A stretch of 64,000 nt of DNA from Bradyrhizobiaceae bacterium (GTDB lineage Bacteria; Pseudomonadota; Alphaproteobacteria; Rhizobiales; Xanthobacteraceae): the NCBI GenBank assembly GCA_020853885.1, contig JADYXZ010000003.1:1-64000 (forward strand), in the 5' to 3' direction. Position 1 is the stretch's first letter. Each line of letters opens with the position of its first letter. A program made the translations under genes and the position numbers. The notes beneath the pieces were generated by a model. That model saw nothing but the letters and a program-made list of their open reading frames with translations. It searched no databases and was not told where the DNA came from. This document shows positions 17,392 to 27,374 of this stretch, one piece after another.

Positions 17392-18242
17392 GGCCGCACC
17401 GGCAGATAGACGCGCGTCAGCCACTCCGACGGCGGCAGCTCGCGCGGATTGTTGAGATATTCCTCGAAGCAGGGATGGTCCGCGGGATCGCGTCCGCTCT
17501 TCGGCAGCCACTCGCGGAAGAGAAAGCGATAAGGCCGCTCGAGCTCGGCGTAGGGACCTTTGTGCACGACGCTTGCGCAGAGGAGCGAAGGAATTTCAAT
17601 CATGCGCAGGTCGCCTTCCGGCTGGACATCGGCCGCAACGACGAGGCCCGCGTCGGCGCGCAATTCCTTGAGCGGGACCGACTCCGGGTCGTCGTAATAG
17701 ATTCCGATCGAGCGCGTCGCGGGACCGAGCAATCCGCGCGGCGCGGCCCACGCGAAGATGCGATCGAAAGCGCGGCCGATCTCCTGATAGTCGCCGCGAT
17801 GCTCGACGGCAGCGAGGCGGACGCCCGCGAAGGGCGCGATCTCGACTTCATACATGACGACGGGCTCCTTCCGTTGCTGCGGCGAAGGCGGCAGCAGGCG
17901 TCCGCGCTGGCGGTAGGCGCCGGGCGGAACGCCGTAGTCGGCGGCGAAGGCGCGCGAGAAGGCGGCAAGCGTCCCATAGCCTGCCCGCTTCGCGATGCGT
18001 TCGAGCGGCGCGGTGTCGCGCGTCAGTTCGACGGCTGCGCGATGCAGGCGCAGGCGGCGTACCGTGTCGGCCACGGTCTCGCCGGTGGTCTCGCGATAGA
18101 TGCGGTGGAAGTGCCAGGGCGAGAAATAGGCGACTGCCGCGAGTTGCTCGACGTCAAGGATGGCGTCGAGGTTGCCGGCGATGTGTTCGCTGACGCGCGC
18201 GACGCGGCGGCCGTAGTCGATCCGGGTTTCAGGCTTGGTCAT
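17388..18242 (-). CDS. AraC family regulator with GyrI-like effector domain
   Basis: A 284-residue regulator. The N-terminal AraC DNA-binding domain at about 12-112 has two helix-turn-helix units (LAAVAYFSPWHFHRIYRETTGE and IAKRAGYGTLAAFSRAFAADYGVPPGAYR). Residues 128-284 form a GyrI-like/SOUL-type ligand-binding domain (VEIAPFAGVRLAAVEHRGDY), used by relatives such as Rob and BmrR to bind small hydrophobic molecules. It is the first gene of a two-gene unit with the VOC protein, a layout typical of small stress or detoxification modules. Confidence 0.88.
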   Translation of the reverse strand: MTKPETRIDYGRRVARVSEHIAGNLDAILDVEQLAAVAYFSPWHFHRIYRETTGETVADTVRRLRLHRAAVELTRDTAPLERIAKRAGYGTLAAFSRAFAADYGVPPGAYRQRGRLLPPSPQQRKEPVVMYEVEIAPFAGVRLAAVEHRGDYQEIGRAFDRIFAWAAPRGLLGPATRSIGIYYDDPESVPLKELRADAGLVVAADVQPEGDLRMIEIPSLLCASVVHKGPYAELERPYRFLFREWLPKSGRDPADHPCFEEYLNNPRELPPSEWLTRVYLPVRP

Positions 18243-18356
18243 GATCCGGCTCCTTGATTTAACGCCTAGCCCGTGCCGTTTGATCGAAGTTGCGAACTCT
18301 GCGGGGCGGTTCTATACCCCGTCCGCTTCGCGGATTTGAATGATATTCACGTCTGA

Positions 18357-19403
<1,047 letters not shown>

Positions 19404-19424
19404 CGGGGTACATTCGCGCCGGCG

Positions 19425-20863
19425 CTAGTCGAGCGGCGGGGGCTGCCGGACCACCGGGGCTTCCGACGGCACGGCCACTCGTACCGGCAGCGGTTCTGTC
19501 GTCCGCAGCATGCCGCGCGTTCTCGCGATCGACCGCGAGAGGCGGAACGCAGGGAGGATTTGCGCGACAGCGACGGCGACGAACAGGGTCGCGATCCACG
19601 CCATGCGGGCGCCATAGCGGTCGTGCGCGTTCGACAGCGCGCCGCATACGAATGCGTTGGCGAGCAGGGCGGCCCCGATCGTGGCGCCGAGCTCGGTCAG
19701 CGGCGTGAGCGCGCGCCGGCGCCAGGCGGCAAGGACAAAGAGCGCAAGCATGGCCATGGAGAGCCAGGCCACCGGCCGGTGCAGGAGATTGATCGCGTCG
19801 AAGCTCAATTGCTTGTGGCGTTGCCGCGCCGCGTGCGCGGCCGGAACGGCTTCGGGGGTGAGGTCCTCGATGTGCGCGTAGGCGTCCCAGACATCGTGAA
19901 CGATGCCCCAGCCGGCGCCAATGGCGATGAGCTGGTCGAACGTCGAGCGCAACGCGGTGGTGAGATGCAGGCCCGGATATTGCCAGAGGCTCTGCAGCGC
20001 GATCTCGCGCATCTCCTCGGCGACGTCGTAGAACCCGCCGATCTGGGCGAACGGTCCTTCGGCCCCCTGATGCCAGAGAAAATCGTTGGCATGGTGCGGG
20101 AGCTGTGCGCGGTACTTGCACAGCTCGGGTCCGGGCAATTATCCTCGAGGAAGCGATGCACGATGCCGTCCTGCACGAGGCGGCTGAACACGAAGGCGGT
20201 GCCGCCTGGCGTCCAGACGATGCGGCCGGTGACGGCGAAGTTGGCGGTGAGCAGCAAGATGACGCTCGCGCCGGCCGCGATCGCGATGCGGGTGAGCGCA
20301 AGCCGCGCGACGAGATGCGGGCGCAGCAGGTGCGCGGCCACGCCGAGACCCAGCATCAGGGTGATGACGGCAAGCGTGGCGTTGTGGCTGGCCGCGCTGA
20401 ACGCGATCAGCGCGATCAGCAGCCAGCGTTCCGGACGCGTGAGCTCCTCGGCGCGGAAGGCCAGAAGATAAAGTGCGAGCACCGCGAGCCCGGCAAAGGC
20501 GTCCGGCATCAACTGGCCGGTAAGCCAGGGCAGGCTGGTCGCGGCGGTGAACAGCGCAAAGAGCGCGGGCAGGAGAACGGGGCGATCGCCGAGCCCGTGC
20601 ACGCGCAGGCACAAGGCGACGACCCAGGCGGCAACGAACGATTGAACGAGCACGACCGGCCAGAAATAGGGCCAGCGCCCGGCGCCGAGGAAGAAGCCAT
20701 AGACGGCGGACCGGCCGGGAGAGAGCGAGTCGAAGAAGGCGCGGCCGAGATAGGCGCCGGTGTCATAGAACAGCAGCGGAAAGCCGTTCCAGATCGCCGG
20801 CAGCAATAGAAGCAGCGTCGCGGCCGCGAAAGCCGCGATGCGGACAGTCAGCGTCAGGAGCAT
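19425..20863 (-). pseudogene. Multi-span membrane protein broken by a single-base frameshift
   Basis: Two overlapping frames together make one protein of about 479 residues. The first part (ATG at 20863) has at least seven hydrophobic spans and then reads HRFLEDNCPDP. The continuation, in the next frame, reads ELCKYRAQLPHHANDFLWHQGAEG and has four or five further spans. Joining them needs one extra base at about 20123-20135, in a run of Cs and Gs, so it could be a true mutation or a sequencing error. The topology resembles GT-C or PMT-like membrane proteins, but no catalytic motif is certain. The function is unknown. Confidence 0.65.
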
Positions 20864-20998
20864 GGCCTTCCGAACGCGCCGTGCGCGCGTTGGTTCCTGC
20901 TCGCATGCAAGGCCGACGGCTTGAAGGCTCGGTCACGGCGGCTTCAAGGCGCGCAGATAAACGGATATTCATATTCGAGAGAATCGGGGGAATCGCGG

Positions 20999-21550
20999 GT
21001 GGCTGTCGGGCGGGGAAAAGCGGGAGAATCGGCGCCCGCCAGCGGGGACGGCGCGAAGTTCGTGTTCTTCGATCTGGAGACCACGGGCCTTTCGCCGCAC
21101 GGCTGCCGGATCATCGAATTCGCCGGCCTGCGGGTGGCGCCGGGCGGCGTTCCGTGCGGCTCGTTTCAGGCGCTGATCCGGATCGAGGAGCGCTTGCCGT
21201 ACTTTATTACGCGCCTCACCGGAATTACCGACGAGATGCTGGAGGGCGGCGAGCCGATCGAGGCGGCGTTCCCGCGCTTCCGCGAGTTCATCGGCAACCT
21301 GCCGCTCGTCGCCTACAATGTCGCGTTCGACATGGGTTTTCTGCGCGCGGAAGCCGCGCGGCAGCAGGTGCGGCTGCGCAACAAGCCGGTCTGTGCGCTT
21401 GCGGTCGCACGGGCGAAGCTGCCGGGTCTGCCCAATCACAAGCTGAAGACGGTCGCGCGGCACCTGGGCGTCGAGCGCGAGCAGACGCACCGCGCGCTCG
21501 ACGACTGCGAGATCGGGCTGCACGTGTTCACGGAGCTGATGCGGGGTTGA
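20999..21550 (+). CDS. DnaQ-like 3'-5' exonuclease (DEDDh)
   Basis: A 183-residue exonuclease of the DNA polymerase III epsilon type. The active-site residues are visible as FFDLETTGL (Asp25, Glu27), NVAFDMGFL and HRALDDCEIG (His164, Asp169), the DEDDh set. It has no C-terminal polymerase-binding extension, so it is a stand-alone relative rather than the replicative subunit. The GTG at 20999 follows a GGGGG run; a TTG 78 bases upstream would add a low-complexity leader. Confidence 0.88.
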   Translation: MAVGRGKAGESAPASGDGAKFVFFDLETTGLSPHGCRIIEFAGLRVAPGGVPCGSFQALIRIEERLPYFITRLTGITDEMLEGGEPIEAAFPRFREFIGNLPLVAYNVAFDMGFLRAEAARQQVRLRNKPVCALAVARAKLPGLPNHKLKTVARHLGVEREQTHRALDDCEIGLHVFTELMRG

Positions 21551-21551
21551 T

Positions 21552-21646
21552 CGTCATCCCGGTCGAGGCTGAAAGCCGAGAACCGGGATCGTATGCGACT
21601 TGCCGATGACGGTCCCGGATCGCGGCTTCACCGCGTCCGGGACGAC
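21552..21646. repeat. Pair of CCGG-rich palindromes between genes
   Basis: Two hairpins, ATCCCGGT/ACCGGGAT (21556-21589) and GTCCCGGA/TCCGGGAC (21612-21643), fill the space between convergent genes. It looks like another Hyphomicrobiales interspersed repeat and may serve as a transcript end. Confidence 0.6.
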
Positions 21647-21655
21647 GTTGCACGA

Positions 21656-22444
21656 TCATGCCGCTTCTTCCACCGGACCCGCCCAGGGGATCGTGTGGTA
21701 GTCGAAACCCGCCTCGATCGTCGGCTTGACGATGGAGAAGTAGGGCGAGATGTCGAAGTCGCGCGGCGTGAACAGCGAGTGGTGGCGGATCATCAGGATT
21801 TCCCGCTGCTGCTCCGGGTCCTTCACCGGCGAGTTCGGATCATAGACGCGCTCGACACGCGGCAGGATCGGATAGTGTACCGACTGGAACGCCTGCGCGA
21901 TCAGCGTGGAACAGATCGCGCGGGTCGGCTCGCCGGAGCCGAGCGCGATCATGCGGCGGCGGAAGCGCGAAGGTATCGGCGGCGTCGGCATGAGATAGCG
22001 TGCGAGGTCGACGATGTTCTTGGTGTCGTACTGATAGCCGATGCGCGCGATCATGAATTCGGCGACGCGGCGGCGGTCCTCTTCGGAGAGGCCGAGCGGC
22101 CGGCAGATGCGCGTGTGGGCGTCGCGGTATTTCGAGAGCGGGGCAGAGACGACCCCTTCCTCCACGAGCGCTTCCACGAGCACGTGCGGCTCGCCGCCCG
22201 GCTCCATGCGGCCGGGGATCGGGCCGACATAGACAGCGGAATGCGACCAGGTGGATTGCGTGAGGTATTTGATTGCGGTCGCCACGCGCGTGTCGCCCTC
22301 AACCAGGAGCACGTCGCCGGTGTGGACCGCGCGCTGGAGCTTGTCATATTCCGTGGTGCTGGCGGGCCGGAAGCCGGGGATCGGCTGCGTGAGGTAATCG
22401 GCGAGGCGCTTGCCGAGCCAGTCGAGTGCGCGATTGAAGATCAT
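21656..22444 (-). CDS. YiiX/YebB-like permuted papain-fold (C92) hydrolase
   Basis: A 262-residue cytoplasmic or peripheral protein. GDVLLVEG at residues 43-50 opens the domain, WSHSAVYVG gives the catalytic histidine His68, and ICSTLIAQAF gives the nucleophile Cys178; Glu91 in VLVEAL may complete the site. The order His before Cys is the circularly permuted NlpC/P60 arrangement of the YiiX family, predicted to act on amides or lipids. No signal peptide is seen. The substrate is unknown. Confidence 0.75.
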   Translation of the reverse strand: MIFNRALDWLGKRLADYLTQPIPGFRPASTTEYDKLQRAVHTGDVLLVEGDTRVATAIKYLTQSTWSHSAVYVGPIPGRMEPGGEPHVLVEALVEEGVVSAPLSKYRDAHTRICRPLGLSEEDRRRVAEFMIARIGYQYDTKNIVDLARYLMPTPPIPSRFRRRMIALGSGEPTRAICSTLIAQAFQSVHYPILPRVERVYDPNSPVKDPEQQREILMIRHHSLFTPRDFDISPYFSIVKPTIEAGFDYHTIPWAGPVEEAA

Positions 22445-22574
22445 GATGTGTGCTTCGGGTAAGGGGCGGGCGCACCTTTCTCCATCGCGGCGGCCGGGAC
22501 AAGCCCGGATCGGACATGCCGCACACGCCCGGGCAAGGCGCCGGGCGCGTCACGGTCAGGGCGAGACGGCTTCG

Positions 22575-23501
22575 CTATAGCCGGTAAATCCGGACGGCGT
22601 TCTCGGTGCCGATCTTCCTGGCAAGCGCAGGCGGCATGGCGGAGAGCGCCTTTGCGGCGGCGCCGATCCGCCCGTCGTTTCCCTGGCCGAGATGGGCCAA
22701 TGGGCTATCCGGCGGGACCGTCGGCACCGGCCGCAGGCTCATGAACAGATTGGGGTGCTTGTCCATCAGCCGCCCGATGAGGGCGGGCGTCATGTTGCCG
22801 GTGAAATCCGAACCGCCATGCGCCCAGGCGATGCGCGCCTTGCGGTCGTGCGCAAGCAGCCGCTCGAGGCCGTCGATGTTTCCCTGCACCGTGCGCGGAT
22901 TGGGCGGTGACTTGAGCATGGAGGGCGTCGCCATGGATGCGCCGACGATCGCGTCCATGTGCAGGTCGATCACCGCCTCGCGCGTGGCCGCGACTTCCAT
23001 GAGGGCAAACAGCAATGGATGCGCGGGGCTGACTTCCTCGAACGGATGATTGGGCACGAGCGAGAAATGCAGCACCGCGATCTCGCCGAAACCGACCGCG
23101 CCCGCATCGAGCATGCGCCGGGCGAGATCGGTGAAGCGCGTCCGCACCTCCGGCGTGACGTTCGCCGGGTCGCGATACTGGTGAATGAGCGGGTTGAGCG
23201 AGCCGCCGCCGGCGAGAAAACCGAAGCGGCCGGGATAGCGGCGCAGATGCGGTTCATAGTCGGTGTAGTCGAAGAAAGGGTTGTGCGCCGGATAGGGCGG
23301 CGGAAAGACGACCCCCTTGTTGATGCCCGCCGCTTGCATGCCGGCGAGCGCGGTCTCGGTCGCCAGATCGAACTGCTTCTGCACGCCGCCGATGACGTGC
23401 ATATGCACGTCAACCCAGGCCGGGGCAGCGCGTGCGGGTATGGCCGGCGCCAAAGCCGCCGCGGCCGATCCGGCCAAAAAAGCGCGTCGAGATATGCTCA
23501 T
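22575..23501 (-). CDS. Tat-exported amidohydrolase (TIM-barrel metal-dependent hydrolase)
   Basis: A 308-residue protein. The N-terminus MSISRRAFLAGSAAAALAP is a twin-arginine signal, which points to folded export to the periplasm. VDVHMHVIGG carries the first metal-binding HxH, VIDLHMDA a further histidine, and IAWAHGGSDF the later histidine, as in amidohydrolase-2 family enzymes. GGAGA lies before the ATG at 23501. Related proteins are lactonases or decarboxylases; the substrate here is not evident. Confidence 0.82.
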   Translation of the reverse strand: MSISRRAFLAGSAAAALAPAIPARAAPAWVDVHMHVIGGVQKQFDLATETALAGMQAAGINKGVVFPPPYPAHNPFFDYTDYEPHLRRYPGRFGFLAGGGSLNPLIHQYRDPANVTPEVRTRFTDLARRMLDAGAVGFGEIAVLHFSLVPNHPFEEVSPAHPLLFALMEVAATREAVIDLHMDAIVGASMATPSMLKSPPNPRTVQGNIDGLERLLAHDRKARIAWAHGGSDFTGNMTPALIGRLMDKHPNLFMSLRPVPTVPPDSPLAHLGQGNDGRIGAAAKALSAMPPALARKIGTENAVRIYRL

Positions 23502-23658
23502 GCCGGTTCTCCACGCATCTTCGCCGTGCATTCTCGGTTGCGCAATCCGGAGCGACCGAAAGCGTTCTGCGCAGGCGAGAAGCTTATCGGCCAACGCCGG
23601 GCCGGCCAAGTTTGTGCGGCGTGCAGCCGTTGCCGCGGCCGAAGGATGCATCCTAATC

Positions 23659-23689
23659 CGTCATTGCCGGGCTTGACCCGGCAATCCAT
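23659..23689 (+). repeat. Left 31-bp inverted repeat of the GIY-YIG cassette
   Basis: A 31-base sequence, itself a hairpin (TTGCCGGG..CCCGGCAA), which is an exact reverse complement of 24004-24034. It begins CGTCATTGCC and ends GGCAATCCAT, and lies ten bases before the GIY-YIG start codon. Confidence 0.9.
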
Positions 23690-23698
23690 GCTGAAGCC

Positions 23699-23989
23699 AT
23701 GTCGGGATATTGGTTTTACATTTTGGCGAGTAAGCCCAACGGCACGCTCTACGCCGGAATGACCAATGATCTTGTCCGTCGGGTGTATGAGCACAGAGAG
23801 GGGTTGGTCGATGGTTTCACGAAGGAGTATGCGGTAAAGATGCTCGTATATTACGAACGATATGACGACCCGCAAACGGCCATCCAACGGGAGAAGAACG
23901 TCAAGCACTGGTCGAGAAAATGGAAGATCGAACTGATTCAGAAAATGAATCCGGAATGGCGGGATTTATATGAGGATATCGTTCGGTGA
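23699..23989 (+). CDS. GIY-YIG nuclease family protein within an inverted-repeat cassette
   Basis: A 96-residue single-domain GIY-YIG protein of the UPF0213/YhbQ type. WFYILASKPNGTLYAGMT holds the two tyrosines of the motif, RRVYEH the conserved arginine and histidine, and IQREKNVKHW the metal-binding Glu65. Family members cut DNA or are of unknown function. The gene sits alone between two perfect 31-bp inverted repeats (23659-23689 and 24004-24034) and is visibly richer in A and T than its neighbours. This is the layout of a small mobile or repeat-associated unit, though no transposition has been shown. Confidence 0.88.
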   Translation: MSGYWFYILASKPNGTLYAGMTNDLVRRVYEHREGLVDGFTKEYAVKMLVYYERYDDPQTAIQREKNVKHWSRKWKIELIQKMNPEWRDLYEDIVR

Positions 23990-24003
23990 ATTTGAACCGC
24001 CGT

Positions 24004-24034
24004 ATGGATTGCCGGGTCAAGCCCGGCAATGACG
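24004..24034 (-). repeat. Right 31-bp inverted repeat of the GIY-YIG cassette
   Basis: This is the exact reverse complement of 23659-23689 (31 of 31 bases). It begins 15 bases after the GIY-YIG stop codon and ends 23 bases before the VWA protein gene. As a hairpin it could also end the GIY-YIG transcript. Confidence 0.9.
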
Positions 24035-24057
24035 AGTAAAAAGGAATAGCCGGCGAG

Positions 24058-25233
24058 ATGCTCATCACCTTTTTCCACGAACTGAAAGCCGCGGGCGTGC
24101 CGGTAACGGTGCGCGAATATCTCACGCTGATGGAGGCGCTGGACAAGGACCTCGCCTCGCGCCGGGTGGAGGACTTCTACTATCTCTCGCGCGCCGCGCT
24201 GGTGAAGGACGAGCGCAACCTCGACAAGTTCGACCGCGTGTTCGGCCACGTGTTCAAGGGGCTCGAGCTTCTGTCCGACGCGCTCGAGGTGCAGATCCCC
24301 GAGGAGTGGCTGCGGAAGCTCGCGGAGAAACATCTCACGCCCGAGGAGATGAAGGAGATCGAGGCGCTCGGCGGCTGGGACAAGCTGATGGAGACGCTGA
24401 AGAAGCGCCTCGAAGAGCAGAAGGGCCGCCATCAGGGCGGCAGCAAATGGATCGGCACCGCGGGCACCTCGCCGTTCGGCGCCTTCGGCTACAACCCGGA
24501 AGGCATCCGCATCGGCCAGGACAAGGGCCGCCACGGCCGCGCGGTGAAGGTGTGGGACAAGCGCGAGTTCAAGGACCTCGATGGCGACGTCGAGCTCGGC
24601 ACGCGCAACATCAAGGTGGCGCTCAGGCGGCTGCGCAAGTTCGCGCGCACCGGCGCGCCGACCGAGCTCGATCTGCCGGGCACGATCCGCGAGACGGCGA
24701 AGCAGGGCTGGCTCGACGTGCTGCTCCGGCCCGAGCGCCGCAACGCCGTCAAGGTGCTGCTCTTCCTCGATGTCGGCGGTTCGATGGACTGGCACATCAA
24801 GATTTGCGAGGAAATGTTCTCGGCGGCGAAAAGCGAATTCAAGCACCTCGAATATTTCTACTTCCACAACTGCCTGTACGAGCGCGTGTGGCGCGAGAAC
24901 CGGCGGCGCTGGCAGGAGACGACGCCGACGTGGGAAGTGCTGCACACCTATCCGCACGACTACAAGGTGATCTTCGTCGGCGACGCTTCGATGAGTCCCT
25001 ATGAGATCGTGCAGCCGGGCGGCTCGGTCGAGCACATGAACGAGGAGGCGGGGGAGGTGTGGATGCGGCGCGTGCTCGCCACCTATCCGCACGCGGTCTG
25101 GCTCAACCCGACGCCGGAGCGCGAATGGAACTACACGGCCTCGATCCGCATGATGCAGCAGCTCATGGGCGGGCGGATGTATCCGCTGACGCTGGAAGGG
25201 CTGGACAGCGCGATGCGGGAGTTGGTGCGGTGA
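24058..25233 (+). CDS. CoxE-like VWA domain-containing protein
   Basis: A 391-residue protein. The N-terminal 190 residues are charged and helical (LITFFHELKAAGVPVTVREYL). The C-terminal von Willebrand factor A domain has the metal-ion-dependent adhesion site DVGGSMD near residue 241 and VIFVGDASMSPYEI near 307. CoxE-like VWA proteins usually work with a MoxR AAA+ ATPase as a chaperone pair that inserts metals or remodels enzymes. The likely partner here is at 38738-39583, 13.5 kb away and on the other strand. The 3' end is 8 bp from the convergent HAF-repeat gene. Confidence 0.88.
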   Translation: MLITFFHELKAAGVPVTVREYLTLMEALDKDLASRRVEDFYYLSRAALVKDERNLDKFDRVFGHVFKGLELLSDALEVQIPEEWLRKLAEKHLTPEEMKEIEALGGWDKLMETLKKRLEEQKGRHQGGSKWIGTAGTSPFGAFGYNPEGIRIGQDKGRHGRAVKVWDKREFKDLDGDVELGTRNIKVALRRLRKFARTGAPTELDLPGTIRETAKQGWLDVLLRPERRNAVKVLLFLDVGGSMDWHIKICEEMFSAAKSEFKHLEYFYFHNCLYERVWRENRRRWQETTPTWEVLHTYPHDYKVIFVGDASMSPYEIVQPGGSVEHMNEEAGEVWMRRVLATYPHAVWLNPTPEREWNYTASIRMMQQLMGGRMYPLTLEGLDSAMRELVR

Positions 25234-25241
25234 GTCCGAGA

Positions 25242-27032
25242 CTAGTTTGACGTCCACATAATTGGATGTGTGCAGTTATCGGCCGACGCAAATCCTAGAA
25301 TCCGTCCATCTTCTGAAACAGCCGTTGGTCGGTGGTTGTGATGTTTGAACCCCTGCAAATATGTGATGTTTTCATTCGGTCGTTTAAACCAAGCAATCAT
25401 ATAGTCTTCGGTCTTTTCGAAGCCCGCTATCATGCCTTTGCTATTTGTGGCCGTGAATTCTCGCCCAAGTGCAGGTTCGAACAATCGCTCCCATGCGCCC
25501 GAACTTTGGCGAATCGCTGAAAGTCGATTTCCATTTGCCTCGATAGCCAATCCGATAACGCTCCCATCGTCAGTCAGGCGATGGGGCCAAAAACTGACAC
25601 AATTTGCTCCCGGATATCCGACCATGTGGATCAGTTCATGGTCCCAAATAACGGCGAACACCTGCATTCCCTTATGCACACGGACCAGCACTGCTCCCTG
25701 TGCGTTGACATCAACAGCCTCCGCCCAGTCTCCTGCAACCTTTCCAAGAACTATTGCCTCTGTGTTTTCTTTCCAAATGACTGGCCTAAAGTGTTGTTGT
25801 CCACCTTCGGTGGGATGAATAGAGACCCATCCCACTGAATCGCCGACTTCGTTGCTGCGCACTGCGGAACTATGCTTTCCAATTGTGCGTCCGATATCTT
25901 GGCAGCCGTACTTGAATGTCCAAACGCAAGCGTGCGATGCGTGATCGGCGGCATTTGATTCGCCTACGATTCGTCCTGAACTATTGATGTCGCGCGCTGA
26001 GCCGCCGGCGCCACCAAGATGCGGCAGGAAAACTAAAGTACTCGGTTTAGGCCAAGCGCATGGGTAGCTTGGTCCCCGCCAAATGGGCGCTCCCTCTCCA
26101 ACTATCACTCCATCTCGGTTTGTGGCCCGCGGTACAGCCCGACGACCTTCGGGCATTTTGAGTTCAATAAGACGAAATCCAGTTTGGGTACTGTCAATTA
26201 AAGACAAAATGCATGCTTGAGGTAAACGACTGGCTTCCGTTGAACTAACCGAAGATGTGCTGGCAACAAGTGTAGCGCCCTCCGGTCCAAACATTTTTTC
26301 GAGAAACGGGTGCAGCAATTTCGAAATGTCTTCTCCGTCCATGATGGCGGAAAATTCGGTTCGGCTACGACCAAACGTCTCTCCGTGCCCCTGGCCGTCT
26401 GCGGCCTGCGAGTACACAAAGCAGTCCGCGCTGACTAACTCAGGGGCGCGTCGCGCGGCTTGGCGATTCATGGAGGCCATTGCGCGACGGATTCGTGCGC
26501 CGTCATTTGGGTGTTGGAGTGCAAGTTGGCGTAACGCTCTTAGTTCATCTTTCGTAACCGCGCTTGTTGTTCCAGTTGCAATGATTTGCGGTCGACTCTT
26601 CGCCTTGATCTTGGAAATAAAAAATGAGGGCGCAGGCGCTGGCAGATTTAGTCCGTGCCATTTTTGAAAGTTAGAAATTATTGCGACTTGAGCCTCGCCG
26701 CCAGCGAAGGCGGCAACCACAAACGTATGCTTTTCGCCACGCGCTATCCTTTGTATCCATGTCGATGCCCGACTTCTCAAGACTTCAACTATTTCTTCAA
26801 ATAAATTAACTTTAGAGGAACGTATCCAATCGCGGATGATTTCAGAGGTATCTTTTGATCCAACGCGGCCGATGCCGGTATAAGTGATAAAGCCCCTCCA
26901 ATTTGGGAAGGTTAAAGCAACCGCCTTTGTCGATGGAATGTCGAGAGGGCGTCGTGTTCTTGTGTCAAAGAGGCGATAGTCAGCCGATTGATAAATTGCG
27001 TCGGCATTTAAGACTGTGATGTTCAATGTCAT
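25242..27032 (-). CDS. Predicted Ntn-hydrolase-like domain fused to a seven-repeat HAF propeller
   Basis: A 596-residue protein that I cannot assign to a characterised family. Residues 1-270 resemble proteasome-beta/Ntn-type folds (an ADYRLFD strand, STKAVAL, FITYTGIGR, then VAAFAGG and AIISNF), but this is a weak fold-level guess. Residues 300-596 hold seven HAF-type repeats starting near 303, 348, 392, 441, 485, 528 and 571, each with a GxxxG-like turn (INSSGRIVGES, VSEDGRILGFA) and usually a following xxIW. The 43-49 residue period suggests a seven-bladed beta-propeller. There is no signal peptide. Base composition is close to half GC, far below its neighbours, so it was probably acquired by transfer. 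Confidence 0.7.
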   Translation of the reverse strand: MTLNITVLNADAIYQSADYRLFDTRTRRPLDIPSTKAVALTFPNWRGFITYTGIGRVGSKDTSEIIRDWIRSSKVNLFEEIVEVLRSRASTWIQRIARGEKHTFVVAAFAGGEAQVAIISNFQKWHGLNLPAPAPSFFISKIKAKSRPQIIATGTTSAVTKDELRALRQLALQHPNDGARIRRAMASMNRQAARRAPELVSADCFVYSQAADGQGHGETFGRSRTEFSAIMDGEDISKLLHPFLEKMFGPEGATLVASTSSVSSTEASRLPQACILSLIDSTQTGFRLIELKMPEGRRAVPRATNRDGVIVGEGAPIWRGPSYPCAWPKPSTLVFLPHLGGAGGSARDINSSGRIVGESNAADHASHACVWTFKYGCQDIGRTIGKHSSAVRSNEVGDSVGWVSIHPTEGGQQHFRPVIWKENTEAIVLGKVAGDWAEAVDVNAQGAVLVRVHKGMQVFAVIWDHELIHMVGYPGANCVSFWPHRLTDDGSVIGLAIEANGNRLSAIRQSSGAWERLFEPALGREFTATNSKGMIAGFEKTEDYMIAWFKRPNENITYLQGFKHHNHRPTAVSEDGRILGFASADNCTHPIMWTSN

Positions 27033-27053
27033 CGGAGATTCCGAAACTAAATC

Positions 27054-27374
27054 TCAAGCTGCTTGTTTCCGCGGCTTGATCCCCTTCAACACGCGGCCGA
27101 TCTTTCGCCGCCGCTCCATCAGATCGAAATCATTCTGCAGCCGCAGAAAGAAGCCATCGCTCAAGCCGAAATAGCGTGCGAGGCGCAGGTCGGTGTCGGC
27201 GGTGATCGCGCGCTTGCCGAGCACGATCTCGTTGATGCGGCGCGGCGGCACGCCGAGCGCGCGCGCAAGCGCCGTCTGCGACAGGCTCATCGGCTTCAGG
27301 AATTCTTCGGCGAGGATCTCGCCGGGATGCGGGTTCGGCAGAAGTTCAGCCGTGGTAGTCGACGATCTCGACAT
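27054..27374 (-). CDS. higA: HigA family antitoxin
   Basis: A 106-residue XRE-type helix-turn-helix protein. HPGEILAEEFLKPMSLSQTALARALGVPPRRINEIVLGKRAI is the classic HigA addiction-module start and DNA-binding domain. The C-terminal tail is basic (RRRKIGRVLKGIKPRKQAA). It follows the toxin gene, the usual HigBA order, and overlaps it by 29 bases. It should neutralise HigB and repress the operon through the palindrome at 27649-27658. Confidence 0.9.
   Translation of the reverse strand: MSRSSTTTAELLPNPHPGEILAEEFLKPMSLSQTALARALGVPPRRINEIVLGKRAITADTDLRLARYFGLSDGFFLRLQNDFDLMERRRKIGRVLKGIKPRKQAA

Noticed and set aside
23659..24034. Inverted repeats around the GIY-YIG gene as simple terminators
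   Set aside because: A terminator explanation does not account for a perfect 31-bp match between both sides, nor for a copy upstream of the start codon.
25242..27032. HAF-repeat protein as a secreted adhesin
   Set aside because: HAF repeats are often extracellular, but this protein has no signal peptide or anchor.
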